64,000 nt of DNA. Source: Archaeoglobus sp. JdFR-24. Its GTDB lineage: Archaea > Halobacteriota > Archaeoglobi > Archaeoglobales > Archaeoglobaceae. Each line of letters begins with the position of its first letter. The stretch's first letter is position 1. Under the pieces are notes generated by a model. It made no database searches, was not told the origin of the DNA, and saw only the letters and a list, made by a program, of their open reading frames with translations. The stretch is from positions 34,955-98,954 of the forward strand of contig MTML01000082.1 in assembly GCA_002011215.1 (NCBI GenBank). The letters run 5' to 3'. The position numbers and the translations under genes were made by a program. Shown piece after piece: positions 9,529 to 17,100 of the stretch.

Positions 9529-9714
9529 CATGTTTACTTAAGCTTGCGCATTAATGGGGCTTTGATTTATGTTTTATGTTTTAATCTCAAAAAGATGAAC
9601 TATATCAAAGAATTACCATACCGATAATTCTTTATATCTACCATATTTACAATTGTATGTTCGAGAGCTGGAGTTTTACCGTTTACCGGAGCTTCAATCA
9701 TTTACCTACACTGA

Positions 9715-9812
9715 GCCGGGGTGGCAGAGAGGCACTGCGCGAGCCTGGAGTTGTTCCACCAGAGAGCTCGTGTCCCTTCTGGGACGCGTGGGTTCAAGTC
9801 CCACCCCCGGCG
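9715..9812 (+). tRNA. tRNA-Ser(GGA) with a 14-nt intron
   Basis: A type-II tRNA is readable by hand. Acceptor stem GCCGGGG (9715-9721) pairs with CCCCGGC (9805-9811), with discriminator G at 9812. The D-stem is GCAG/CTGC and the anticodon stem CGAGC (9740-9744)/GCTCG (9766-9770). The long variable arm has GTCCC/GGGAC, and the T-arm is GTGGG-TTCAAGT-CCCAC. The anticodon GGA is at 9747-9749. A 14-nt intron (9751-9764) lies after position 37. CTGG pairs with CCAG as the 4-bp central helix, flanked by 3-nt bulges AGT and AGA. That is a strict bulge-helix-bulge closed by a 2-bp stem with a 3-nt loop. Confidence 0.93.
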
Positions 9813-10004
9813 TCTGTTCTTTTTGTGAAGCAACCATATAGGAGTATATTCTATCATAACCCTGTTATTGACGATGAAAATAGATCGCTGAAGGTTTAAT
9901 AAAACACCAAGAATATCTTTTCCCTCCTGTTCAGATTTCCGCAATAAAGCTCGAACAGAGTTAATTACTGAGATGCTCTACTAGAACTGTCGAAATTTAA
10001 ATAA

Positions 10005-10185
10005 TCACACTTGTATCAAGGACTGCATCCATTTTTCAACCTCTTTTATCTGCTTCTTAAGCTCTTCAGCCCCCTTCCACTTCTGCTGAATGCAATCATT
10101 AGATCCACAGTTCCAAGTCTTCCACTGTAAGAATCTCATCCGATAATCCTTCAAGCTCATCGTGGTTTTCAACTATGAAACTATC
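10005..10185 (-). pseudogene. Remnant of an unidentified gene
   Basis: The minus strand reads an acidic segment (ENHDELEGLSDEILTVEDLELWI), a TAA stop, then in the same frame a helical Lys/Glu-rich tail ending WMQSLIQV. No start codon or upstream domain remains. I do not recognise the family. It sits at the downstream end of the decayed defence genes beside tRNA-Ser. Confidence 0.4.
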
Positions 10186-10215
10186 TCAGTTAACCTTACA
10201 GACCATTGGATACAG

Positions 10216-10640
10216 CTATTCCCATTTTTCCCTTACAATCAGTTCGTAATCCTCTTCAGGAATCTCCCTCATCGCTTTACCCTGAATGTGCTCTGCCCAT
10301 CTCTGCTTGTTCTTGATGAATTCCAGTTTGGGAATTAAAGATTTGAAACCCCACTGGAGTTGAGAAAATCTTGAGGGGTTTCAGAATTCTGAGCGGATAT
10401 ATCTCGCTTCGGTTTGGTGTGGATTTGAACATCTTTTTGTTATCTTTAAAGACTTCAGATGTTACATCGTAGGCAGCAACGACACAGTAGGAATAATTTC
10501 CTTGTCCTTCCTAATGGACATAACGCAGATCAGGCATTTATCTGCGGTTTTGACTTTTGCAATGGTGTTTTTGTGGTGCTCGGGAACGCCCACATACATT
10601 GTTTTTTCTTATCACGTTCCAGTTCCCTTCTGTTGTTATG
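10216..10640 (-). pseudogene. EVE-domain (PUA-like) protein, frameshifted remnant
   Basis: Pieces of an EVE-domain protein can be assembled across frames on the minus strand: GNWNVIRKNNV, then GVPEHHKNTIAKVKTADKCLI, then AAYDVTSEVFKDNKKMFKSTP and RSEIYPLR, then [17 protein letters not shown] and [14 protein letters not shown] at the end. At least three frame changes and a missing start make it non-functional. EVE domains bind modified bases and are common in restriction and defence neighbourhoods, which fits the surrounding HsdS/HsdR and toxin-antitoxin pieces. Confidence 0.65.
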
Positions 10641-10661
10641 CAGAGTCAGGATGTCATGAGA

Positions 10662-10969
10662 TCAAACATAAAACAGCTTCAAACCATACTTACCAAACTT
10701 TTCGAAATGTTTTTTATTAAATGTTGCCATTACTGCGTTTCTGTTTTTGCAGATAGCAAACTGTCTTCTGATGTAAACTCAAAAACTTTTAGAAATCTTA
10801 TCTCTCCCGGCAGTTCTTTTCCAATTCTGTTAAAGCCATAGGCGATCTCATGCAAGTTTATTGAGGTTGTTGCCACATCGTGCCCTTCAAGCTTTTTCAA
10901 AACCTCTTCTCCTTTCCTAGACTTTTTGTCAAAAATCTCTATCAGGACATCGGTGTCAAGGACTATCAG
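10662..10969 (-). pseudogene. vapC: VapC-type PIN toxin, internally deleted
   Basis: The N-terminal PIN sequence IVLDTDVLIEIFDKK runs from ~10966 to ~10738 (ending DSLLSAKTE). The frame then breaks, and the typical VapC C-terminus MATFNKKHFEKFGKYGLKLF is found in another frame down to a TGA at 10662. The segment that should carry the central acidic residues is missing, so the toxin cannot be active. The frame overlaps the 3' end of vapB by 14 bp. The expected start position holds CTG (10969-10967) rather than ATG, GTG or TTG. Confidence 0.8.
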
Positions 10970-11183
10970 AAAAAACCCTCCTTTCCCCCCTCTTCGCGTA
11001 GATCTCTTTTAGCATCATTTCCTTCTCCTCTTCGGAAATCTCCACTTTGCTTCCAATCTTCTTGAGAATTTCAACGCCTTTGCCTTCAATGAGCCTTTCG
11101 ATTAGCTCGCTGAAGGATTCATCCCCCTTTATGGCAAGTAATTTCTTATAGATATCATCTCTTATCGTTATTGTTTTGACCAT
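10956..11183 (-). CDS. vapB: VapB-type antitoxin (DUF217 family)
   Basis: A 75-residue protein with an N-terminal TITIRDDIYKKLLAIK (DNA-binding ribbon-helix type) and a helical ESFSELIERLIEGKG segment, followed by an acidic toxin-binding C-terminus. It fits archaeal VapB antitoxins of the DUF217 type. The normal role is to neutralise VapC and repress the operon. Here the frame is intact although the toxin gene downstream is deleted. An imperfect 20-bp palindrome touches the start codon. Confidence 0.8.
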   Translation of the reverse strand: MVKTITIRDDIYKKLLAIKGDESFSELIERLIEGKGVEILKKIGSKVEISEEEKEMMLKEIYAKRGERRVFSDSP

Positions 11184-11203
11184 GTTTAAGTTTAAAGTTA
11201 AAC
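11184..11203 (-). promoter_or_regulatory. Palindrome abutting the vapB start (candidate operator)
   Basis: GTTTAAGTTTAAAGTTAAAC is palindromic at 18 of 20 positions and lies directly upstream of the vapB ATG. Antitoxin autorepression through such a site is usual for VapBC operons. The assignment is inferred from position. Confidence 0.45.
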
Positions 11204-11222
11204 ATAATCTTATTTTTTCTTA

Positions 11223-11868
11223 TTACCTGCAATTCTCTTTGGTTATGCAGAACTTTGCTTCACTTCCATCACTGGCAACAAGAACTTCGTTGTAGTATAA
11301 AAGAATAGGAATTTCTCTTTTGTAGGTCTGAAGCTGGTTGTAGGCTTTAACAAGAGTAGCATTAACGTCAAATGGGTTTTTGAGTTCTATAACTGCAAGA
11401 GGGATGTCGTTGGCAAAAACAACAATATTCGGGACCCTGTTGTGCTCCCACTATGACCCTGAACTGATTGACTGCCAGTCATTGTTTGATGGATTATCAG
11501 AATCGAAGAGCCAGATGTTTTCGCCCCTTCTTTCCCCATATTTTTCTATTTCGACTCTTACTCCATTTCTGAGCACTAAATGGAACTCTCTGTTGGCACT
11601 GCAATATCTAGAGTGAGATGTTTAATATTCTGTGAACTGTCTCCTCTATTGCCTCATCCGAGACTTTGGGGTTAATTCTTCTTAGGGAGCTTCGTAATCT
11701 TTCCAAGAGAATAACGTCAGAATGGTGATCCCTTTCCTGCCTTTCACCACCCAGACTGATATCTGGCCCGAAAGCTGTCTCATAACCGAGTTCTTTGAAC
11801 CGGTCCATTGTGGCTTTTTCGAGAGTTTGTTCATCGATAATTATATCTGGTTTGTAATCTCAATAATC
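11223..11868 (-). pseudogene. hsdR: Type I restriction enzyme HsdR, N-terminal remnant
   Basis: Reading frames on the minus strand give the HsdR N-terminus: DEQTLEKATMDRFKELGYE, FGPDISLGGERQERDHHSDVIL, LRSSLRRINPKVSDEAIEE. After frame changes come the nuclease-domain pieces PNIVVFANDIPLAVIELKNP (the ELK of a PD-(D/E)XK site) and AYNQLQTYKREIPILLYYNE. The sequence ends at a TAA at 11223. The helicase and C-terminal parts (more than 700 residues) are gone. Confidence 0.8.
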
Positions 11869-11919
11869 TCAAATATCTTAAATAAAACTTACTTTGGAAA
11901 GTTTTGATGGAAAAACTTC

Positions 11920-12345
11920 TTACTCAACTTTTAACCCTCTCATGAATTTTTCAATGAACACTTGAAGATCTTCAACATCCCTTTGTAAAATTTCATAAAT
12001 CAGTTCATTATCCACATCCCAATACAAATGAACGAGTCTGTTTCTGAACCTTGCCATCCTGATTAGCCTTTTCAGCAAATGCTTCATCGAAAAACCCGGT
12101 CTCTTTCATAACTCTAAAAGTGTCTGCATAATCCTCAGGGACTCTGAGCCTGTTTCTTGAAATAATATGATTGGACATGTCTATTGCTGCTTCGATGACA
12201 ACGATTAGGAAATATTTTGCACTTGCCACGTAGTGAGGATTTGAAAAAAATCTTCTTTCGGCAGCTCTGCAAGTTCCTTAAGTATTCTCAAAGCGTTGAG
12301 TAGCTCAGAGGAGAGCTTGGTTATTTTCTCCTCATCAAATTCCAA
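11920..12345 (-). pseudogene. hepT: HepT-like HEPN toxin, two frameshifts
   Basis: Translation from a TTG at 12345 (with GGGAGG just upstream) gives EFDEEKITKLSSELLNALRI. One T appears missing in a T7 run near 12240, after which NPHYVASAKYFLIVVIEAAIDM follows. An extra G near 12068 forces another shift before RFRNRLVHLYW, the catalytic RxxxxH motif with the target Tyr. The protein then runs to a TAA at 11920. Correcting two bases restores a full ~140-residue HepT. The first change is in a homopolymer, so sequencing error is possible there. The start overlaps the end of mntA by 11 bp. Confidence 0.8.
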
Positions 12346-12745
12346 GTGCCTCCCTCCTATATCTCCTTCTGAAGTAAGCGAAGTCGTGATATTCTGAGAT
12401 CGTAGAAACTTCAAAGTCTGTTCTTGTCCTTTCATCCTTGCTGAAAAGAAGCAAACCCTGGATTACACTAAATCTGAACGAAAGAGGAGCTGAATTCAGG
12501 ATTCGGGTATCAGCAGGCAATCCGAGAATTTTTTCGAGCTCGACCTCAAGCTGAAGTTCGTAAAATACGTCTTTAATGTCTTTATTATCTTCTAAATAAA
12601 CGGCAACATCAACATCTCTAAAGCTGCCTGTTAAAAATGAACCGTGAACATAAGCAAAGATGATTTCTTCTCTATTTCTGAGTGTTTCGGTTAGTTTTTT
12701 CAGGATTTCATTTCTCTTAGTTTCACCGAGAGTTTGAACTTTCAT
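12335..12745 (-). CDS. mntA: MntA-like nucleotidyltransferase antitoxin
   Basis: A 136-residue minimal nucleotidyltransferase. The active-site motif is GSFLTGSFRDVDVAVYL, the shorter-loop version seen in archaeal MNT proteins, with the Asp pair as metal ligands. MNT antitoxins paired with HepT neutralise the HEPN RNase by adenylylating its tyrosine. The gene directly overlaps the broken hepT. The frame is intact. It lies between HsdS and HsdR remnants, as accessory genes within type I restriction loci often do. Confidence 0.8.
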   Translation of the reverse strand: MKVQTLGETKRNEILKKLTETLRNREEIIFAYVHGSFLTGSFRDVDVAVYLEDNKDIKDVFYELQLEVELEKILGLPADTRILNSAPLSFRFSVIQGLLLFSKDERTRTDFEVSTISEYHDFAYFRRRYRREALGI

Positions 12746-12796
12746 ATCGATATGTTGGATTTGTTTTTCTTATAGTTTTCTGCGGGTTTAGAGTGG

Positions 12797-12960
12797 TTAG
12801 TTACTAAAGATTTCATCCAGCGTTTTCTGCATCTTGATTTTTTCTTTGTTTATCTTTTCAAGCTCCTTAATTTCTTCGTCGAATTCTTCTTCAACTTTAA
12901 CCCTTATTTCGCCAGAGAGAAGTTTTAGTAACAGGGTGTCGCGGATTTGGATGAGGGTAT
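12797..12960 (-). pseudogene. hsdS: HsdS C-terminal remnant (type I specificity subunit)
   Basis: The minus strand encodes LIQIRDTLLLKLLSGEIRVKV followed by a helical Glu/Lys segment and a TAA at 12797. This is the typical end of an HsdS subunit. The rest of the gene and any HsdM are absent. From 12961 to about 13240 I see only fragments in broken frames, with no intact gene. Confidence 0.6.
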
Positions 12961-13037
12961 GAGATAGTTATCATATCATCCCCTAAAACCAGTGAACGGA
13001 GATTTTTAAGACTTAAAAAGAAACTGGATCAAGTAAT

Positions 13038-13063
13038 GACTGTATAAAGAGACTGTATAAAGA
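13038..13063. repeat. Tandem duplication, 2 x 13 bp
   Basis: GACTGTATAAAGA occurs twice head to tail with no spacer, in the gene-poor stretch between the HsdS remnant and the small ORF. Confidence 0.8.
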
Positions 13064-13251
13064 GAGCAAGTAAAAGATAATCGGTTTAAAATGATCAGCC
13101 TCTAATATTTAAGAAACTGATCCTCAAAAGATTTAAGGAGGGAAGACCCATAGATTGATAAGCGGGGATAAAATGAGCAACTTCAAGTTCTGAAAATATA
13201 AACTGGTGTGTCTCCCTGAAACTGAAATCGATCTCTGCTACACTGCTTAGG

Positions 13252-13277
13252 AGGCTTTAATGATAGGCTTTAATGAT
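13252..13277. repeat. Tandem duplication, 2 x 13 bp, over a start site
   Basis: AGGCTTTAATGAT occurs twice in direct succession. It duplicates the region just after a Shine-Dalgarno AGGAGG (13249-13254), so two ATGs in different frames (13260 and 13273) follow the same ribosome site. Confidence 0.85.
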
Positions 13278-13436
13278 AAAACCTTCTTACCAGATGGATA
13301 TGAACAGGTCGCTTACTGGCCAGGTTACTGCTCCAAGAAACTATGTTCAGGAGTAGTGATGAGAAATGATAGAGTTAGTGGTTTGTCTCTCGAATGCTTT
13401 GAACTTCTACAGGATGAATCTTTAATGGAGGGATAA
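13260..13436 (+). CDS. 58-residue ORF upstream of radical SAM gene (candidate precursor peptide)
   Basis: Begins at an ATG five bases after a strong AGGAGG and ends with TAA one base before the ATG of the radical SAM gene. Its own last codons (ATGGAGGGA) supply that gene's ribosome site. The product has three Cys (residues 24, 29, 46) with aromatic and glycine residues around the first two (AYWPGYCSKKLC) and an acidic C-terminus. No family is recognised. A modified-peptide precursor is one idea; a truncated gene remnant is the alternative. The start lies in a 13-bp duplication, and the second ATG (13273) opens a different frame of only 27 codons. Confidence 0.5.
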   Translation: MIGFNDKTFLPDGYEQVAYWPGYCSKKLCSGVVMRNDRVSGLSLECFELLQDESLMEG

Positions 13437-13437
13437 A

Positions 13438-14325
13438 ATGAAGGGAATACATTTTCTCTTAACCTATACCTGCAATTTTGAATGTGATCATTGTTTCGTG
13501 TACAGCAGTCCGAACGCAAGGGGAACTTTCACTCTAAAACAGATTAAGAAAGTTTTTGATGAGCTGATCAAGATCAGAACAATAGAATGGGTGTATTTTG
13601 AAGGGGGCGAACCATTTCTATTTTATCCTCTGATGCTTGAAGGTCTCATGATCGCTAAGGATATGGGATTCAAAACTGGAGTGGTAACCAATGCATACTG
13701 GGCAACATCTGAGGAAGATGCGATGCTCTGGCTCAGACCCCTATGTGAATTAGAAGTTTCAGATCTCAGCATAAGCGACGACTCATTCCATTATGAAGGG
13801 GAAGATACTCCGCCCAAACGGGCTTTGATCGCAGCAGAAAGAATGGGTTTGCCAGTCGGCTCGATTTGCATTAAAAAACCTGCAGTTGAAACAGATAAGC
13901 AACCCAGGGGAGCGCCAGTCATTGGTGGTAGTGTTATGTTCAGGGGGAGGGCTGTTGAGAAGTTGACTGATGGACTGCCTAGAAGGCCGTGGAAAGATTT
14001 CACAGAATGTCCATATGAAGATTTAAAAGAGCCGAAAAGAGTTCATATTGATCCCTATGGTAACGTTCTTGTCTGTCAAGGATTGAGCATGGGCAACATG
14101 TGGGAAACCCCGCTTTCTGAGCTGATCAATAACTATAACCCTGATTTACACCCAATCTGTGGGCCCTTGGTTAGCGGAGGTCCCGCTCTTCTGGCTGAAG
14201 AACATGGTGTTAAACATGATAGTGGATATGTCGATGCCTGCCATTTCTGCTACCATATACGTCTGGCCCTGATAGATAAGTTTCCACAATACCTCACACC
14301 GAGGCAGGTTTATGGATTGAAATAA
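13438..14325 (+). CDS. Radical SAM protein with C-terminal cysteines
   Basis: A 295-residue radical SAM enzyme with the cluster motif CNFECDHC (Cys12, 16, 19), the GGEPF glycine motif and VTNAYW in the barrel. The C-terminal third has further cysteines (TECPYED, LVCQGLSMGN, HPICGPL and ACHFCYHIR), suggesting a SPASM-like auxiliary cluster region. Such proteins often modify peptides or proteins. The substrate here is unknown, but the tightly coupled 58-residue ORF is the obvious candidate. The gene is intact, unlike its neighbours on both sides. Confidence 0.8.
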   Translation: MKGIHFLLTYTCNFECDHCFVYSSPNARGTFTLKQIKKVFDELIKIRTIEWVYFEGGEPFLFYPLMLEGLMIAKDMGFKTGVVTNAYWATSEEDAMLWLRPLCELEVSDLSISDDSFHYEGEDTPPKRALIAAERMGLPVGSICIKKPAVETDKQPRGAPVIGGSVMFRGRAVEKLTDGLPRRPWKDFTECPYEDLKEPKRVHIDPYGNVLVCQGLSMGNMWETPLSELINNYNPDLHPICGPLVSGGPALLAEEHGVKHDSGYVDACHFCYHIRLALIDKFPQYLTPRQVYGLK

Positions 14326-14347
14326 TCCCAGTTATGGATTGAAATAA
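14310..14347. repeat. Direct repeat of the radical SAM 3' end, 2 x 16 bp
   Basis: TTATGGATTGAAATAA at 14310-14325 (the last codons and stop of the radical SAM gene) is repeated exactly at 14332-14347 after a 6-bp spacer. Confidence 0.85.
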
Positions 14348-14446
14348 CTCGGACTTCATATAACAGACATATCCGATTTATTTTTTATACTTCACACTAT
14401 ACTCATGCAAATTTGCCCTCGTAAATTCAGGATACGTTCTGATTCC

Positions 14447-14506
14447 GTTTTGAGGAGATAGGTTTTGAGGAGATAGGTTTTGAGGAGATAGGTTTTGAGG
14501 AGATAG
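14447..14506. repeat. Four perfect 15-bp tandem repeats
   Basis: The unit GTTTTGAGGAGATAG occurs four times without a gap. Each unit carries GAGGAGAT. On the minus strand it would encode a repeated LSPQN, but the containing frame looks non-coding. The surrounding 14348-14778 stretch has no gene I can support. Confidence 0.9.
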
Positions 14507-14778
14507 TACCCACTCAGATTTCAGGCCTGAGTTGTTGGGGTTGTTGAGACGGCTTGGGATGCAACCCCTCCTTGCATCCTTCTGCAGCCCCTGCATCCGC
14601 CCTGCAAGTTATAAAGCCTTATATTCCAAGAGTCAAAACCCAAGGTAAAACAACGGTAGTGTAAAGTGTAAAGTATAATAACTTCTGCACAAGCAATGAG
14701 CGAAGTGATCGAGGGGTGAACATCAAAGCTTTGAGAACCTTCTTTCAGAAAATTATTGAAACTCACCCCACTCAAAAC

Positions 14779-15453
14779 TCACCCACTCAATATCCCTAAC
14801 ACTTCTCTGATATCATTAATCGTAAAATCTGCCTCTCCAATCTTATCCTCAAAGAAGTTTCTATCCCCGTAGGCAGCATAAACAGTCACCATGCCCAATC
14901 TTTTCCCGGCTTTAATGTCTCTGTTTATGCTGTCTCCCACAAGCACCGCCTCCTCTGGCCTTGCATTAAGCTTCCTCAGCGCCAGCTTTATTGAGTCGGG
15001 CTCAGGTTTTCTCTTGCCGGTCATGTCTGCTGAAATCACCACATCGAAGAAATCAATCAGTCCAGCCTTGCGCAACCTGCTCACCGCATGCCCGTTTAAA
15101 GCATCTGTCACGACAGCAAGCCTTAAACCCATCTCTCTGAGTCTGGCAAGCGTCTCTCTAACGTGAGGATAGGGTTTTATTGTTGAGAGCTTAACATCAT
15201 CGTATATCCTGCAGCATTCCTTGAAGGTTTGCTCGCTGTAAACTCCAATATCCCTCATGTAGTCTGCTATGTTCTCATGGCTCTCGAACCCATGCCTCCA
15301 TCTCAGAAAGTAGCTCAAAAGCTCCTTATCATCCCCCTTCCCTATATAATCTATCACCGCTTTACATGACCTCATCTTAGCTTCAACAAAGTCGAAGAGA
15401 GTGTTGTCCATGTCGAAGATCACCGCTTTGGGTTTGATCTGTGTTCTCATCTC
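14779..15453 (-). CDS. HAD-superfamily hydrolase
   Basis: About 225 residues from MRTQIKPKAV. Motif I is FDMDNTLFDF, motif II VVTDALNG, motif III the Lys in KRKPEP, and motif IV GDSINRD, all in place. It should be a phosphatase-type HAD enzyme with a small cap, like phosphoglycolate or nucleotide phosphatases; the substrate is not predictable. It follows the PIN gene on the same strand. The ATG at 15453 is 34 bp past that gene's stop, and an upstream ATG at 15501 would overlap it by 14 bp. Cotranscription with the CARF and PIN genes is likely. Confidence 0.8.
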   Translation of the reverse strand, partial: EMRTQIKPKAVIFDMDNTLFDFVEAKMRSCKAVIDYIGKGDDKELLSYFLRWRHGFESHENIADYMRDIGVYSEQTFKECCRIYDDVKLSTIKPYPHVRETLARLREMGLRLAVVTDALNGHAVSRLRKAGLIDFFDVVISADMTGKRKPEPDSIKLALRKLNARPEEAVLVGDSINRDIKAGKRLGMVTVYAAYGDRNFFEDKIGEADFTINDIREVLGILSG

Positions 15454-15487
15454 CTTTTTATTTTTAGCCTGAGCCTGACACACGATT

Positions 15488-16507
15488 TCACCTCTCAACA
15501 CCCAGCTTATTAAGCCTTCTGCATAATTTTAAATGCTTTTCAAATCTCTCCCACAGTTTTTCATCCAGAAATCTCAGCTTTAGGTCATCTTTCCTGCTTT
15601 TTCCCCTGAATTCTCCGAAGACAACTATGCTGTTCATCCTTATCACACCAAAAACGCATGCGAGGTTGTAAATCAGATCTCTGAGCTGGGAAGCACTGCA
15701 GTAATCAGCGCTAACAGCATGTGGATATTTGAAGAAGAAGTACTCTATCCCTTCAGCCCTGCAAAGGTCAGACATCGCATTATCGGCGGTGAGCAGAACA
15801 GGGAGTGATGCTCTTTCCTTTTCGAACCTCCTGATGGTTTTCACGATTATCCTGTCGTTGTTCTCTTTATCATCGCTTGAGTTCTCAATTGCATCAACCT
15901 CTAAGGCACTGAGTCTCAATTTCTGATACTCACTCAGCGCTATGTATGCAGCGATCCTCGACCTCTTCATTCTCCTGTTGACGAACTCATCGAGGAGAAA
16001 GTTCTGGTATCTTGCAAGGCTCTTGATCTCCAATATTTGTGATGGAGAATATTTGAAATTCAGAGACGCCTCTATCTCATCCTTCACAGTCTCCACGAGA
16101 ATGATCTCAAATGGTCTCAATCCGAAGGAAGATATAAAGCGGTGGTACAGGATGTTCGTATCAGGGCAGAAATAAACCCTCTTACTCATGTTCCTGTAGT
16201 GGTTCAGCCTTTTAGCAAATTCCCTCTCGTTCTCATATCTGATTATTCCACTCGCAAGCAGGCATTCAAGAAAATCGCCGTAAGATGGCATTTCTTGCGA
16301 GTATTCATGAAAGTGTGAGAGGTTTATGTCGAAGTCGTATTCGCCCTGCAACACTTTCAGTTTGTAGCCATCACCCTGTGACGCCTCAAACAGCGTGAAG
16401 TGAGAATAAAGAGGATACATCACACTGATTTCATCCTCCAGGTTCAGAAGTATCTGGAGCTCTTCAGCGTTTATTATAGCTTCCCTCACGCAAATGCACC
16501 TCCTCAA
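15488..16507 (-). CDS. Large PIN-domain nuclease, paired with CARF protein
   Basis: A 339-residue protein whose middle part (about residues 110-260) is a PIN fold: CPDTNILYHRF with Asp116 and Asn118, ETVKDEIEASL (acidic residues near 144-146), NNDRIIVKTIRRF (Asp218), and LLTADNAMSDLCRAEGI (Asp242). Flanking regions (1-105 and 265-339) are not recognised. PIN domains are metal-dependent RNases. Its start overlaps the end of the CARF gene by 44 bp, pointing to tight translational coupling. By analogy with CARF-RNase fusions, the CARF protein may switch this nuclease on or off through a bound nucleotide. That link is inference. Confidence 0.7.
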   Translation of the reverse strand: MRRCICVREAIINAEELQILLNLEDEISVMYPLYSHFTLFEASQGDGYKLKVLQGEYDFDINLSHFHEYSQEMPSYGDFLECLLASGIIRYENEREFAKRLNHYRNMSKRVYFCPDTNILYHRFISSFGLRPFEIILVETVKDEIEASLNFKYSPSQILEIKSLARYQNFLLDEFVNRRMKRSRIAAYIALSEYQKLRLSALEVDAIENSSDDKENNDRIIVKTIRRFEKERASLPVLLTADNAMSDLCRAEGIEYFFFKYPHAVSADYCSASQLRDLIYNLACVFGVIRMNSIVVFGEFRGKSRKDDLKLRFLDEKLWERFEKHLKLCRRLNKLGVER

Positions 16508-16961
16508 TGAAATCCCTGAGGTTCTGAATTGAGAGTGGGATCATCATATATGGTTTATCCGCCTTATCCAGGCTCTTAACGGCAAGATAGAAAACATGAT
16601 CTATCCTGAACTTTATGGCTGGAATGAGGGCTGCAGCAACCAGAGCCTTTCTGCCGGGTGTTATGTCGATTGCTACCCTGTATCCTTTCTCTTTCAGTTC
16701 TCTGACCAGAGAACTTATCTTCATACCAGCCTCAACAAACTCAGCTTCTTTAACGATGTGAGTTTCTATCTCGGGAGAGAACCCGTATTCTTCGCTCATA
16801 ACTTTTATTCCCTCTGAGGCTTTCTCAACCTCTCCTGCATAGATGTCCTCGGCGAAGATGTAAACTGTATCCGGGAAGTAGGCTTTCTCCACCAGAACTG
16901 CATAATATGTGTTGAGGAGAGCCCATGTCGAACGGCCGAGGATTGTTATGTAAGCTTTCAC
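16464..16961 (-). CDS. Stand-alone CARF-domain protein
   Basis: A 165-residue protein beginning at GTG (16961), with a Rossmann-like N-terminus (YITILGRSTWALLNTYYAVL) and the CARF ligand-loop motif VAIDITPGRKALVAAAL (Asp99 to Lys105). It consists of the CARF-like domain only. CARF domains sense cyclic oligoadenylates in type III CRISPR defence, usually fused to RNase, DNase or HTH domains. Here the effector appears to be the overlapping PIN gene. The promoter has a TTTAAGTAT box 20 bp ahead of the start, implying a leaderless mRNA. No CRISPR genes are in this window. Confidence 0.7.
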   Translation of the reverse strand: MKAYITILGRSTWALLNTYYAVLVEKAYFPDTVYIFAEDIYAGEVEKASEGIKVMSEEYGFSPEIETHIVKEAEFVEAGMKISSLVRELKEKGYRVAIDITPGRKALVAAALIPAIKFRIDHVFYLAVKSLDKADKPYMMIPLSIQNLRDFIEEVHLREGSYNKR

Positions 16962-17007
16962 AATAGTTGATTGATTTCATAATACTTAAACCTTTTGTTC
17001 AACTAAT
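16962..17007 (-). promoter_or_regulatory. Promoter of the CARF-PIN-HAD unit
   Basis: Read on the minus strand, ATTAGTTGA (17007-16999) is followed by 8 bp, then TTTAAGTAT (16990-16982), then 20 bp containing AATCAATCAACTA, then the GTG start. The box position suits a leaderless transcript. TAGTTGA upstream and TCAACTA downstream form inverted half-sites around the box. The promoters at 19126-19173 and 20052-20097 are closely similar. Confidence 0.6.
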
Positions 17008-17100
17008 TAAAAAGTTATCAAGGCTTTCAGCAAAAGAGTTCCATTTATAGTTTAAAGAGTATTTACACTCTTTACACCAACAATTCAAAAATTAACTGAT

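Noticed and set aside
9653..9944. ORFs running through tRNA-Ser on both strands
   Set aside because: They are translations of the tRNA gene and its flanks and have no protein family features.
14378..14596. Open minus frame with four LSPQN pentapeptide repeats
   Set aside because: The repeats come from a 15-bp tandem DNA duplication. The rest of the frame has no coding character or ribosome site.
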